Shown here in pieces: positions 8,985 to 18,973 of a DNA stretch of 64,000 nucleotides (its first letter is position 1; every line of letters begins with the position of its first letter). The position numbers were made by a program, and so were the translations under genes. Under the pieces are notes generated by a model, which saw only the letters and a program-made list of their open reading frames with translations, made no database searches and was not told where the DNA came from. This DNA comes from Bog-473 sp963737745 (lineage in GTDB: Bacteria > Actinomycetota > Acidimicrobiia > Acidimicrobiales > RAAP-2). The stretch is from positions 434,001 to 498,000 of the forward strand of contig CAVTTR010000012.1 in assembly GCA_963737745.1 (NCBI GenBank). Reading direction: 5' to 3'.

Positions 8985-10403
8985 TCAGGCATTGGCCATG
9001 GCGACGAGTTGCTCTCGCGATGGGCCGATCGTCTCTTCACTCCGCCAATCAGCTCCGTACTCGATCACCTTTTCGAACAACCCTGGCCGCGCCATGACGT
9101 CGCTCGGCAGATCGAGGACGCCGACGATGTCGAGGTAACCCCGTAGGACATCAGGGTCACGTGAGCTGGCGCTGGCGAGCGCGCCGGCGATTTGGTAGCC
9201 CGGGTCATTCGGCTCATATGTCGTGCCCTCCGCCACCGCAGCCATTTCCGCCAGCCGATGTCGATCGAAGGCCAAGGTGGCCTCGTACCAAGGCTCCACC
9301 GTTTCGGTCGTGGCGGCCGCAAACGCTTCGGAGAGGGTCTCGGGTTGATCAGGACCGATCTGGCGCAGCGTGTCGCGCAACGTCTGGGCGTGCAGCATGC
9401 CGATGGACGCCCCCCGACCGACGGAGGGATTCGTGCACGCCCAGGCGTCGGCCACGGCCAGAAGGCCCGTGACCACCGGAACGCCATCTGGCCGCAAATT
9501 CCGGTGGCGGTCCTCGATTTTGGCCATGGTGACGATCCGATCCTCGAGGGGGTCACCCTCCAGCCAATGGGCCACGGTGGGGAGAGACCGCACGACGTGC
9601 ACCCAGCACTCCGAGTCTTTGAGGCCGAGAAGCGCCCGATCGCCCGACCGGGCGATAAGGGTCACCGACCACGTGCCATTGTCCGCGGGCAGGGTGAGCA
9701 CGGAAATGGAGCCATAGGGTTGGAGCAACGGTCCGAGCGCAAAGGGCAATTGTCCGTCCCGGGATTGGAAATGCCGACCGAGGTAGATGAAACCGCTGTC
9801 TTCAACCTGGTCGTCGGGGGGCCGGGCCCCCAACCCCTCCAACCACGACGGCAGAGCAGAGCGGCGTCCACTGCAGTCAAGAACCAGATCGGCACGTAGC
9901 TCCCGACCGTCGGAGGTCCTGACCCCGGCGACATGGGGGATCCCGCGTATCGATTCGGGTCCGTGGAGCAGTCCTTCGACCGCCACGCCGCGCTGGACGT
10001 CCAGACCTGCTGTCTCTGCTGCCACGGAAGCCACGGCCCGTTCGACGACGGCACGGCGCCCCGAGAGCAAGACAAAGCGCTCGTCTCCCTCCCTGGATCC
10101 CCCGGTCAGCGCATCAGGAATGCCCTGCAGCGGATTGAGCCGTATCCCACCGTCGCGCTCGATCGCAGCCGCGACGGTCGGCAGCTCCGCTTCGAGGATC
10201 TGGCGATAACGCGCCAGGAACAAATGGGCCAAGCGGAACTGCGTGACGCCTCTCCTATCCCAGCTCTCCCACGCCTCGGCGGGGGCCTCGGGAGCAGGCC
10301 CTGCATCTCGTTCGAGCGAGGTGACCGCATGGCCATCATGGGCCAGGAGCATGCCCAGTCCCAGTCCGACGACTCCACCGCCGACAATCAGGATCTCCGC
10401 CAT
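8985..10403 (-). CDS. FAD-dependent oxidoreductase/monooxygenase-like protein
   Basis: 472 residues starting MAEILIVGGGVVGLGLG, a classic GxGxxG dinucleotide fold for FAD, followed by LERDAG at the end of the second strand. A middle LVLDCSGRRSALPSWL matches the conserved D-G/C-S-G region of group A flavin monooxygenases and geranylgeranyl-reductase-like enzymes. A late VADAWACTNPSVGRGASIG segment corresponds to the second FAD motif (GDA..P..G.G). The frame extends upstream, but ATG 10403 starts directly at the nucleotide-binding fold. Part of the catabolic block; substrate unknown. Confidence 0.8.
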   Translation of the reverse strand: MAEILIVGGGVVGLGLGMLLAHDGHAVTSLERDAGPAPEAPAEAWESWDRRGVTQFRLAHLFLARYRQILEAELPTVAAAIERDGGIRLNPLQGIPDALTGGSREGDERFVLLSGRRAVVERAVASVAAETAGLDVQRGVAVEGLLHGPESIRGIPHVAGVRTSDGRELRADLVLDCSGRRSALPSWLEGLGARPPDDQVEDSGFIYLGRHFQSRDGQLPFALGPLLQPYGSISVLTLPADNGTWSVTLIARSGDRALLGLKDSECWVHVVRSLPTVAHWLEGDPLEDRIVTMAKIEDRHRNLRPDGVPVVTGLLAVADAWACTNPSVGRGASIGMLHAQTLRDTLRQIGPDQPETLSEAFAAATTETVEPWYEATLAFDRHRLAEMAAVAEGTTYEPNDPGYQIAGALASASSRDPDVLRGYLDIVGVLDLPSDVMARPGLFEKVIEYGADWRSEETIGPSREQLVAMANA

Positions 10404-10471
10404 GCCCGCTCTCCTAGCCTCGCCACGTCGAGCATAGGAGGCCTCCACAGGCGATGCCGACCTACCCGCCC

Positions 10472-11237
10472 CTAGCGCTCCTGCTCGGTCGGCCGCATCA
10501 GGATCTCGCTGATGGCGACGTGGCGCGGCCGGGTGACGATGTACGCGATGGCGTCGGCGATGTCCTCTGCTTGCATCGGCTCGGCCCCGGTGGATTGGGC
10601 GAACGCAATCCATCGATCACCTCGGCCCGGTTGTGCGTCATCAACTCCGTCGCGGTCGCCCCGGGCTCCATCGAGCGAAATCCGTACGTGACGCCGCGTC
10701 ACTTCCTGACGTAGGGATTCGCTGAAGGCCCCCACGCCGTGCTTGGTCAGGTTGTAGACACCACTGCCGTTACGCGGCGACGCGGCCCGCTACCGAACTC
10801 ACATTGACCATGTCGGCCACCTGCCGCGGCCCCTCCTCGGCCGCCCGCAACAGATGCGGCAACGCCGCATGAGCGCAATACATGAGGCCCAGGACATTCA
10901 GCTCGACCATCCGCTGCCACTCGGTCACTGGCGCGTCGACAATGGGTCCCAGCAACATGACGCCGGCGTTGTTGACAAGAGTGTCGAGCCGGCCGAGCTC
11001 GGAGACCGTTCTGTCCACTGCGTCGACCGCCTGTCGTTCCTCGGTGATGTCGGCTTCGACGACCAGCGCGGTGGCACCGTTGCGGCGGAGGCGATCCGCC
11101 AACTCATCGAGTCGGTCCTTGCGCCGGGCCACCAGGGAGACGGTGGCACCTTCGGCCGCGAGAGCGATTGCGGTTGCTGCCCCAATGCCGCTCGAGGCCC
11201 CCGTGATCAGGGCGACTGTGCCTGCAAGTTTCGTCAT
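10472..11237 (-). pseudogene. Short-chain dehydrogenase/reductase, with three apparent frameshifts
   Basis: The 5' frame (ATG 11237) has TGASSGIGAATAIA, LVNNAGVMLLGP and NVSSVAGRVAA, then stops at about 10770. The next frame supplies the catalytic YNLTK and AFSESLRQEV. A third frame carries EPGATATELMTHNRAEVIDG, and the reading returns for AEDIADAIAYIVTRP. Together they form a normal SDR of about 250 residues (NAD(P)-dependent oxidoreductase). Shifts sit near 10771, 10671 and 10605; the first two look like one extra base, the last like one missing base. Either a decayed gene or a run of sequence errors; the intact catalytic residues favour error. Confidence 0.7.
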
Positions 11238-11277
11238 GTGGCCAATGTACGCGTCCCCCCGGAAGCGCCGTTCGGCC

Positions 11278-13096
11278 CTATTCGACGGTCACGCTCTTGG
11301 CCAAGTTCCGTGGCTGGTCAATATCGACGTCGCGCAGGAGGGCGGCGTGATACGCCAGGAGCTGCAACGGGATGTTCAAGACGATCGGGTCGATCTCGGG
11401 CTCGAGCTTTGGCACCAAGATGACCTCGTCGGTCAGGTCGAAGAGGGCGGTCGAGTGGCCGATGGCGATCACCGGCCCGCCGCGGGACTGGATCTCGTGG
11501 ATGGTGGCCACGTTCTTGTCGAAGAGCTCGTCATCGGGAATCACCACGAACGTCGGCACGTCGGGACTGATGAGGGCCAACGGCCCGTGCTTGAGCTCGG
11601 AGGCCGGGTAGGCCTCGGCGTGGATGTAGGAGACTTCCTTGAGTTTCTGTGCCGCCTCGGCCGCCACTGGGAAGCCTCGCACCCGGCCCACGAAGAAGGC
11701 GCTGGTCACATTTCGGTAACGTGCCGCGATCTCTCGGGCCAGGCCCTCGGTGTCCAGGGCTTTCTGTAACGCGACAGGGAGGGCCTCGAGGGAGGAGATC
11801 GAGCCGTCCGCCATCGCCCTGCCCGAGGTCGCGGATGCGCCCCAGATGCAGAGCGAGGAGAGCAAAGGCGGTAGCGGTAGAGGTGAAGGACTTGGTGGAG
11901 GCGACCGAGATCTCAGGACCGGCGTGGAGGTAGATGCCACGACCGCAGGCGCGGGCAATGCTCGATCCGACCACGTTGACGATGCCCAGGACCGTGCCGC
12001 CCTTGCGTGTGACCTCTTGCACGGCGCGCAGGGTGTCGAGGGTCTCGCCGGACTGGCTCACCGCCACGTAGACCGTGTCCGCCTCAATGATCGGGTTGCG
12101 GTAGCGAAACTCCGAGGCCGGCTCGGCATCGGCGGGTATGCGGGCGATGCGCTCGATCAGCTGGGCCCCGATTTGACCGGCATAGTAGGCCGAGCCGCAG
12201 CCGAGTATCTGGACGCGCCGTGTGCGCAGGATCTCTTGCGCACTGAGCTCAATACCGCCCAGATGCGCCGTGGCGAAGCGCGGCTCGAGGCGGCCCGAAA
12301 GCGTGCGCTCAACGGCCTCGGGCTGCTCGAAGATCTCCTTGCGGAAAAAGTGCTCGTGCTCGCCCTTCTCGTAGGTTGCAGCGCTCCAGTCCACCGTTTC
12401 GACACCCTTGGTGCGCTCGGCGCCCTCGGTGCTGAGGGTGGAGAACCGGTCGCGCTCGAGGACCGCGATCTCTCCGTCTTCGAGGTAAGCGATCTGCTGG
12501 GTGTAGCGAATGATGGCCCCGACGTCGGACGCCACGAAATGCTCGTTCTCCCCGATCCCGATGACCACCGGGCTGCCGTTGCGGGCGGCCACAATCTGAT
12601 CCGGGTTCTCCCGGTCGATGACCGCGATGCCATAGGTCCCTTCAATGGCGCTCAGCGCCTCGCACACCGCTTCGGCCAACGTCGGCGCCTTGGAGAGGGC
12701 GATGAGGTGAGCCAGGACCTCACTATCGGTGTCGGAGCGGAACGGGTACCCCTTGGCGAGGAGGGAATCTTTGATGGTTCGGGCATTGTCGATGATCCCG
12801 TTGTGCACGACGGCGATGCGGCCCGTCGGGTCGGTATGGGGATGGGCATTGACCTGGTTCGGGACGCCGTGTGTGGCCCAGCGGGTATGGCCGATGCCTG
12901 TGGTGCCTGAGAAATCCTTCGGCGTACTCGAGCGCAGCTCGCTGACCTTGCCCTTGACCTTGTGGACGTCGAGCTCGCCCCCGTCGATGACGGCCATGCC
13001 GGCCGAGTCGTAGCCGCGGTATTCGAGGCGGGCCAGGCCGTCGAGGATGAGGGGCACGACGTCCCGGTAACCCACACACCCAACGATGCCGCACAT
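11278..13096 (-). CDS. glmS: Glutamine-fructose-6-phosphate aminotransferase (one frameshift)
   Basis: Makes glucosamine-6-phosphate from fructose-6-phosphate and glutamine, the first step to UDP-GlcNAc. MCGIVGCVGYR gives the catalytic Cys2 of the glutaminase half; HTRWATHG, VVHNGIIDN and SDTDSEV follow. The isomerase half has two SIS modules (CGSAYYAGQIG, SQSGETLDTL; then SELKHGPLALI) and ends NLAKSVTVE as expected. Reading changes frame after RIRDLG at a GGG run (11822-11824 as CCC on the plus strand); dropping one base joins it to RAMADGSISSLEALP. About 605 residues in total. Since this enzyme is normally essential, the shift is probably a sequence error. Confidence 0.9.
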
Positions 13097-13098
13097 GC

Positions 13099-13857
13099 CT
13101 AATACCGTCCCGTGTTCGACCTGGCCTCATCGTAGGCGGCCTGGAGGGCACCGACGAGCTCCTCGCTGGCTGCGTGCACCGCTGACCGCGAGACGCGACC
13201 TCCCCCGGTACGGGCAGGCGGAGAGATGGCGGGGCCGACAACGACCTGAATGGTCATCGGTTTGGGAACGGCCTTTCCCTTGGGCATCGACAGATCGGAG
13301 CCACCGATGCCGATGGGCACGATGGGTGCGCCGGTACGAGCCGACAGGAATGCGGCACCCTCCATGAGATTCTCGATGGTCGGGCCCTCGCGACGGGTGC
13401 CCTCGGGGAACAGCACGAGCACCTGGCCCAGCTTGAGGATGTCTTCGGCCCGCTGCATGGCTTCGCGATCAGCCGACTCCCGGTGGACCGGGAAGACACC
13501 GAGGTAGAGCAGTAGCTTGCCCAGCCACTTGTTCTTCCACAGCGAGTCCTTGGCCATGAAGAACAACTTGCGCCTGGTGCACACCGATGTGAAGCCGAAG
13601 TCGGCGAAGGAGCGGTGCACCGGAGCCAGAATGACCGGACCAGTCGCCGGAATGTGCTCCTGGCCCACCACGTGGGGCCGGAACCACGAGCGCAGAATGG
13701 CGTTGAACACGAGGCGCATGACCCGGTAGGGCAGCTGGCGGGTGGGCTCGATGGCAAATTCCTGGTGCCGACCGGGCGCCGTGGCCAGCGAGTGGACGGT
13801 CGACGGCGCGGGCGGCGGCACCCGCTCAGGCTCCGACTCGGGCGTGCTCACAGCCAC
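13099..13857 (-). CDS. 1-acyl-sn-glycerol-3-phosphate acyltransferase (PlsC-like)
   Basis: 252 residues with the acyltransferase blocks: HRSFADF (HX4D catalytic pair), FPVHRES, FPEGTRREG and VPIGIGGSD. It transfers an acyl chain to lysophosphatidate at the inner membrane face. The GTG start at 13857 overlaps the end of the cmk part of the upstream gene, so the two are translationally coupled; cmk followed by plsC is a known arrangement in bacteria. Ends 3 bp before glmS. The N-terminal 40 residues are proline-rich and less conserved. Confidence 0.88.
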   Translation of the reverse strand: MAVSTPESEPERVPPPAPSTVHSLATAPGRHQEFAIEPTRQLPYRVMRLVFNAILRSWFRPHVVGQEHIPATGPVILAPVHRSFADFGFTSVCTRRKLFFMAKDSLWKNKWLGKLLLYLGVFPVHRESADREAMQRAEDILKLGQVLVLFPEGTRREGPTIENLMEGAAFLSARTGAPIVPIGIGGSDLSMPKGKAVPKPMTIQVVVGPAISPPARTGGGRVSRSAVHAASEELVGALQAAYDEARSNTGRY

Positions 13858-15783
13858 GACAACACCTCCTCGACTACATCTTGCACGGTGCGGCCCGTCG
13901 TATCGAGGAGGTGTGCCCCGGGAGCCTGCGTCAACGGCGAGGCGGCCCGGGTCGAATCGATGTGGTCCCGTCGGGCCACCCCGGCTGCCGACTCGTCGTG
14001 GCGTCGTCGGGCCCTCTCCTCCGGTGACGCCGTAAGGTAAACCTTTACCTCAGCTTTAGGGAATACCACGGCACCAATGTCTCGACCCTCGACCACTCCT
14101 CCACCGTGAGACTTCGCCCAGGCCCGCTGTCGTCGGACCAAGTGCGCTCGCACGTCAGCGTTGGCCGCTACCAATGACACAGCTTGGCCAACCTCGGGCG
14201 ACCGGATGACCCCGGTCACGTCCAAGCCGTCGATGACCACTCGGCGTCCTACGTCGATCTCGGCTTGAGCGGCCAAGGCGGCGACGGCATCCCCGTCCTC
14301 GGGAGCGAATGCCTCGTTCCAGTGCCAGGGCGGCGACGGCACGGTACATCGCGCCCGTATCGAGCCGGTCGAGACCCAGGGTGGCGGCAACGGCACGCGA
14401 GACGGTCGATTTACCGGCCCCCGCCGGGCCATCTATAGCGATGATGAGGGGCCGAGGGGCGGGGGGTTCGGTCCCCGTCAGGCGGCCCAGGTCGTCGGCG
14501 AACCCGGGGTAGCTGGTTTCCACCGCGCCGAACCCGGTAATCAGGCTGCGTTCGCCCGGAGCGGCCGCGAGAGCCGCCACGGCGGCCGCCATGGCCATGC
14601 GGTGATCGCCCCGGCTGTCGAAGCGGGCGCCTTTGAGTGGGCCGCTGCGGCCCGTTATCAACAACGTGTCACCTTCGGCGTGGGCCGAGGCCCCGAATGC
14701 GGTCACCATGTCGATCACGGCCTGCAGGCGATCGACCTCCTTGACCCGTAACTCCCCGACGTCGGTGAAAACCGTGGTGCCGCGCGCTACGGCGGCCGCC
14801 ACGGCGAGCGCCGGTATCTCATCGAGGGATGGGATCTCGGCCGCGGCCACCACGGTCGCCTCGAGCGGGGCGTCGTCGGGTTGGTTGGCGGCGCGAATGA
14901 CCGCCGTGCCATCGGTCGCGGTGCTCACGGTGACCTTCGCCCCCATGCGATGCAGCACGGTGACGTAGCCCAGCCGTGCTGGTCCCTGATAGATCCCCTC
15001 GACCTCCACATCGCTACCGGGTACGACCACCCCAGCCACGACGAAGAAGGCGGAGGCCGAAGGGTCGCCCGGCACGACGCGCGGTGTGACAGGACGCAAG
15101 GCGGAGGGTTGGACGGTGACGATGCGACCCTCTCCCCATTCTTCGACGGTGAGATCCACTCCCGCCTCCGCCAGCATCTCCTCGGTGTGGGCCCGGGTGG
15201 TCACCCGCTCGCGCACGGTGGTCGGCCCGGTGGCGGCCAGGCCGGCCAGCAAAATGGCCGATTTCACCTGGGCGCTGGCTACCTTGTTGGTCCAGTCGAT
15301 GGCGTGCAGCGCACCACCCTTGACGCGCAGCGGCGGCCGGCACTGCGGGCCTTCGCCCTCGACGACCGCCCCCATCAATTCGAGCGGCTCGGCCACCCGG
15401 TCCATGGGGCGATTACTGAGGGAATCGTCGCCGACCAGCACGGTCTCCCAGGGGAGTCCGGCGACCATTCCGGCCAGCAGGCGCATAGATGTGCCCGAGT
15501 TTCCGCAGTCGAGCGGAGACGTCGGCTGGTGGAGGAGGCTCCGCCCCCCGTGCAGCGTGACGCTGCCGTCGTCGTTGTGCTCGACGCGGACACCCATCGC
15601 TTCGACTGCGGCCAGCGATGCCGCAACGTCGGCGCCGTCGGACAGACCGTGAATGACCGACGTCCCCTCGGCGAGGGCGGCGAACAAGATCGCCCGGTGC
15701 GAGATCGATTTCTCGCCCGGCGTGCGCACCGAGCCTCGGCATGGGACGCCACCCTGCACAACGAGGATTCGAGGCGCGCTCAC
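13848..15783 (-). CDS. aroA-cmk: EPSP synthase fused to cytidylate kinase (one frameshift in the kinase part)
   Basis: The first 430 or so residues are 3-phosphoshikimate 1-carboxyvinyltransferase: PGEKSISHRAILFAALAEG, DCGNSGTSMRLLAGM, LSNRPMDR, LRVKEVDRLQA, DSRGDHRMAM. Without any stop the frame passes through LTGTEPPAPRPL into cytidylate kinase: IAIDGPAGAGKSTVSRAVA and LDTGAMYRAVAALALERG. The kinase then continues in another frame (VVIDGLDVTGVIRSPEV, VVEGRDIGAVVFP) to the stop at 13848; one extra base in the GGG at 14301-14303 explains the break. The start is GTG 15783, 13 bp after tyrA. The two parts serve chorismate synthesis and CMP/dCMP phosphorylation. Confidence 0.88.
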
Positions 15784-15796
15784 GAAAGCTGTCCCG

Positions 15797-16891
15797 TCAT
15801 GACAGTTTTTCCGCCCGACAGTGATAGCCATGGGCCTCGATGGCGTCGCGCAGGCGATCGGCCTGGGCCGAATCGACCACCAGAATGAGAACGCCCCGCG
15901 GCCCCTCGGCCGAGTGCGCGATCTCGATGTCGTAAATGCTGATGCCACCGTCCGCCGCGAGCGAGGTGATCTCGGCCAGAACGCCGTGACGGTCCGGCAC
16001 GGGGATGCGTAGTTCCGACAGGTTGTCGGGGCGCACCATGCGAGCCGGCAGGTTGCGCCGGGCCGAACTGGCCCGCTGCAGCACCCCGTAAATCGACTCC
16101 CTGTCGTTGCCGGCAACCCGATCGCGCATCACGGTGAGTTCGCTCAACAGTCCGTCGAGAGCCTCGACGATCGGCCCGGCGTTCTCCGAACAGATGTCGG
16201 GCCAGATGCCGGGGTGCCCGGCTGCCACTCGAGTCATGTCACGGAAGCCTCCGGCAGCCAACCGCAGAAGTGCACCGTTCTGCTCGGCACCCACCGTGGC
16301 CGCATTCATCAGCGTCGCGGCCACCAGATGCGGCACGTGGGAAACCACCGCAACCAGGCGGTCGTGATCGTCGGGCGTGAGGACGAGCACGTCGGCGCCG
16401 AGCTCGGTCACCACCCCCTGCAAGCGCTCGAAGGCATCGAGGTCCGTGGCACTGGTCGGAGTCAGGACCCAGACCGCGCCCTCGAAGAGGTCAGGGGCCG
16501 CCCCGCCGAGTCCGATTTGCTCCGATCCGGCCATGGGATGCCCGCCGATGAACCGGGGATGATCGGCGGCCACGACGATGGCGGTCTTGACCCCGCTGAC
16601 GTCCGTGATCACCGCATCTTGGCGGCGCTGCGGAGTGGCCAGTATCCGACCGACCTCTTCAGCCACCGCGGTCGCCGGCGTGGCGATGAACACGATCTGG
16701 GCCTCGGGATCGTCGCCGGCCTGGTCGATGACCCCGGTGCGGAGTGCCTCGGCGATCCGGTCGGGATCCGCGTCGAGCCCACTGACGTGCCAACCACGCT
16801 GCCGCAGGGCGAGGGCTATGGAGCCACCGATGAGACCGGTCCCCACGACGAGCGCCCGCCGACGCGTCCCGTCGTCAGCCCGGGAGGTCAT
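15797..16891 (-). CDS. tyrA: Prephenate dehydrogenase with C-terminal ACT domain
   Basis: About 364 residues. The N-terminal Rossmann fold begins VVGTGLIGGSIALALRQRG; FIGGHPMAGSEQIG and LTPDDHDRLVAVVSHVPHL are the prephenate dehydrogenase motifs, with the catalytic histidine in SHVPH. The last 75 residues form an ACT domain (ELRIPVPDRHGVLAEI), expected to bind tyrosine for feedback control. ATG 16891 overlaps the last 17 bp of aroH and has an AAGGG site. It converts prephenate to 4-hydroxyphenylpyruvate in tyrosine synthesis. Confidence 0.92.
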   Translation of the reverse strand: MTSRADDGTRRRALVVGTGLIGGSIALALRQRGWHVSGLDADPDRIAEALRTGVIDQAGDDPEAQIVFIATPATAVAEEVGRILATPQRRQDAVITDVSGVKTAIVVAADHPRFIGGHPMAGSEQIGLGGAAPDLFEGAVWVLTPTSATDLDAFERLQGVVTELGADVLVLTPDDHDRLVAVVSHVPHLVAATLMNAATVGAEQNGALLRLAAGGFRDMTRVAAGHPGIWPDICSENAGPIVEALDGLLSELTVMRDRVAGNDRESIYGVLQRASSARRNLPARMVRPDNLSELRIPVPDRHGVLAEITSLAADGGISIYDIEIAHSAEGPRGVLILVVDSAQADRLRDAIEAHGYHCRAEKLS

Positions 16892-17249
16892 CGCGGAGCC
16901 CTTGGGCACCGTGGAGGTACACGTGGTGGATTTCGTCTCTCGTCCTCGTGGTGTTCACATGGAGCAGGACGCGGATGCAGAGCGGCATGGCCCCGGGCAC
17001 GGCGATCTCGGCGGCACAGAGCAAGGGCACCGCTCCGAATCCGATTTCCCGAATGGCCGTGGCGGGGAAGATGCTGGTCACGTCGGCCGTCGTCGTAAAG
17101 AGGGCGCTGACGATGTCGTCCTCCACCAGCTCGTTGCGCTCCATCAGCCGCACAATGAGCTCCTGGGAGCGCTCGGTCACCTGCTCCACGCTGTCTTTAT
17201 CGACAGTGGTGGCCCCGCGTAGGCCCCGGACCATGAGAGGTGCAGACAT
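16875..17249 (-). CDS. aroH: Chorismate mutase, AroH class
   Basis: 124 residues from ATG 17249 (MSAPLMVRGLRGATTVD), the normal size of the monofunctional AroH trimer type. The active-site residues are visible: arginine in RGLRGATT, EDDIVSALFTTTADV, the arginine in CIRVLLHVN and the tyrosine in HVYLHGAQGLRDD. It converts chorismate to prephenate, which the overlapping tyrA then uses. Order aroH, tyrA, aroA-cmk, plsC makes a compact shikimate-linked operon. Confidence 0.92.
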   Translation of the reverse strand: MSAPLMVRGLRGATTVDKDSVEQVTERSQELIVRLMERNELVEDDIVSALFTTTADVTSIFPATAIREIGFGAVPLLCAAEIAVPGAMPLCIRVLLHVNTTRTRDEIHHVYLHGAQGLRDDLPG

Positions 17250-17402
17250 GGCTGGGTACTCTACTGCCGAGGCTCGCATTCGCCGCCCCTAACAGGGATC
17301 GGCGTATACCGAGCAACCACGCATCCCTCCAATGTGGACAAAGTTGAGTGATTAAGTCATATTTAGGGGAACACTCAGGTCCACAGGGGGCCAGCGGGTG
17401 GG

Positions 17403-17873
17403 TTGGACGCAGACCGTCGAACGCAGCGGAAGGGTCTTTGTGAGACGACAGCAGAAAGAGCAGATCAGACTTTTGTTCAGCACCCTTATCGGTGGCAGGG
17501 TCGACGAATTTTGGCAGGGTGCGCTGACGATCTGGTGGTCACCGCCCGGGGTTCAAGCCCGATCCCGACCACACTGACCAAAATCGACATCGACGACTGG
17601 TTTGGATCATTGCAAGCCCTCTCCCCCACCTCGCTGCGATCTTCGGTGGAGGTGGGCAAGGTCGACGGAAACAAGGCAATGGTGATCCTCCGTCACTCCT
17701 TCGGCCGCAACGGCGTCGACTACAACTTGGAGATGCTCAACCTCGTTGAGTTCCGCGACGGTCTTTTGGCCGAGTGGTCGTCGTATCCCCTCAATCTGAG
17801 CGAGTACTCGAGGGCGTGGCGTACGCAAGAGTCGCCACTCTCACCTCGGCCTAGCGGCGCACCTTCTTCATGA
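17403..17873 (+). CDS. SnoaL/NTF2-like protein, start uncertain
   Basis: The C-terminal two thirds reads as an NTF2/SnoaL-type small alpha+beta domain: ADDLVVTARGSSPIP, EVGKVDGNKAMVILRHSF and LEMLNLVEFRDGLLAEWSSYP. The upstream 40 residues do not look like protein of this family and the only start in that stretch is TTG 17403, so the true start may be different or another frameshift may lie near 17510. Function unknown; members bind small ligands or are polyketide cyclase-like. Stands alone, convergent with the pseudouridine synthase gene. Confidence 0.5.
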   Translation: MDADRRTQRKGLCETTAERADQTFVQHPYRWQGRRILAGCADDLVVTARGSSPIPTTLTKIDIDDWFGSLQALSPTSLRSSVEVGKVDGNKAMVILRHSFGRNGVDYNLEMLNLVEFRDGLLAEWSSYPLNLSEYSRAWRTQESPLSPRPSGAPSS

Positions 17874-17899
17874 CCGATCCTGACGCGGGGTGGAAATAG

Positions 17900-18637
17900 T
17901 TAGGAGGAGCGCCCGGCCGCGGCGGCCAACGCCCGCACTTCGGTGCCGCTCAGTTCCCTCCAGTGTCCCGGAGCGAGGCTGGTGTCGCGCAAGGTTGCGA
18001 TACGCGTGCGCACGAGGCGGCGAACCGGGTGGCCAATCGCCTCACACATGCGTCGCACCTGACGGTTCTTGCCTTCGTGAATGACGAGGCGCAGCACGCC
18101 CGGCGACAGCACCCCCACTTCGGCCGGCGCGGTGCGCCCATCTTCGAGCTCGATGCCTTGACGCAATTGACGCAGAGCCCCCGGCGACGGCGTGCCATCT
18201 TCGACCTCGGCCACGTACTCCTTGTCCACCCCGTGCGACGGGTGGGTGAGCAGCTGCGCCAGCGCACCGTCGTTGGTCAGGATCAAAAGGCCCTCGGTGT
18301 CGAGGTCCAGGCGCCCCACGGCGAAGACCCGAGGCTCGGAGGGCACCATGTCCACCACGGTTGCTCGTCCCTGCGGGTCAGCCGAGGTGGTGATGACACC
18401 CGCCGGCTTGTTCAAGAGGTAATAGACGAGGTCCGGGGCGACCGGCAGCAGAATGCCGTCCACCTCGATCCGCGCCGTCGTGACATCCACCCGGCGGCCC
18501 AGCACCGCCACCTTCCCATCGACGGTGACACGTCCATCGGCGATGAGATCCTCACAGACGCGCCGAGACCCTTGGCCAGCCCGAGCCAGGACCTTTTGCA
18601 GCCGCTCCCCCTTTTCATATTCTTCCTGGTCGGTCAT
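17900..18637 (-). CDS. rRNA pseudouridine synthase, RsuA/RluB family
   Basis: 245 residues: an S4 RNA-binding domain at the start (GERLQKVLARAGQGSRR, DGRVTVDG) followed by the synthase domain with the catalytic aspartate motif GRLDLDTEGLLILTNDG and later EGKNRQVRRMCEAIGHPV. It isomerises a uridine in 23S or 16S rRNA. Gene order with scpB and scpA upstream and cmk downstream is the same as Rv1709-Rv1712 in M. tuberculosis, which supports the RluB type. Confidence 0.88.
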   Translation of the reverse strand: MTDQEEYEKGERLQKVLARAGQGSRRVCEDLIADGRVTVDGKVAVLGRRVDVTTARIEVDGILLPVAPDLVYYLLNKPAGVITTSADPQGRATVVDMVPSEPRVFAVGRLDLDTEGLLILTNDGALAQLLTHPSHGVDKEYVAEVEDGTPSPGALRQLRQGIELEDGRTAPAEVGVLSPGVLRLVIHEGKNRQVRRMCEAIGHPVRRLVRTRIATLRDTSLAPGHWRELSGTEVRALAAAAGRSS

Positions 18638-18732
18638 CTGAAAACTTCGGCCATCCCCTCACTATCCCATCTCGATCCGAATCCGACACTTTGCAACCAC
18701 ACCGCAACGTTCGTGCGTGCCACCCTAAGAGG

Positions 18733-18963
18733 ATGGTCAGGACTCAGACGGAGAATGAGCTGCGCCACGCCCTGGCTGAATTGCTCGATGACGTGGGAGC
18801 CGATGCCCCGCACACGCTCCGCGTGTTTCGTTCATGGTGCCGTCGAACGTCGGGTCGACATCGAATACTTGGCCATCACCGGGGACTGGCCGAGGCGACT
18901 GAGCATCGCATGCATCGCATCGCATGCAGCACGCTCGGTGTGAGCTGCCTCAAGCCGAGATAG
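18733..18963 (+). CDS. Possible small protein or gene remnant
   Basis: An ATG at 18733 opens a 76-codon frame whose first 28 residues (MVRTQTENELRHALAELLDD) look like a real, acidic helical N-terminus such as those of actinobacterial anti-sigma-like proteins. The rest (RSWCRRTSGRHRILGHHR) looks like out-of-frame sequence. This may be a truncated or frameshifted gene. The 335-bp gap from 18638 to 18972 otherwise holds nothing I recognise, apart from short CATCGCATG repeats near 18905. Confidence 0.25.
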   Translation: MVRTQTENELRHALAELLDDVGADAPHTLRVFRSWCRRTSGRHRILGHHRGLAEATEHRMHRIACSTLGVSCLKPR

Positions 18964-18973
18964 ACCCGAGCCC

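Noticed and set aside
11800..11850. Programmed frameshift in glmS and other genes
   Set aside because: No slippery heptamer with a downstream structure is shared, and the sites differ in sequence; simple base errors explain all of them better.
13090..13240. glmS ribozyme upstream of glmS
   Set aside because: The plsC-like gene ends 3 bp from glmS, so there is no room for a leader ribozyme.
17545..17575. tRNA T-arm (GGTTCAAGCCC)
   Set aside because: No acceptor, D or anticodon arms can be drawn around it, and it lies in the SnoaL-like frame.
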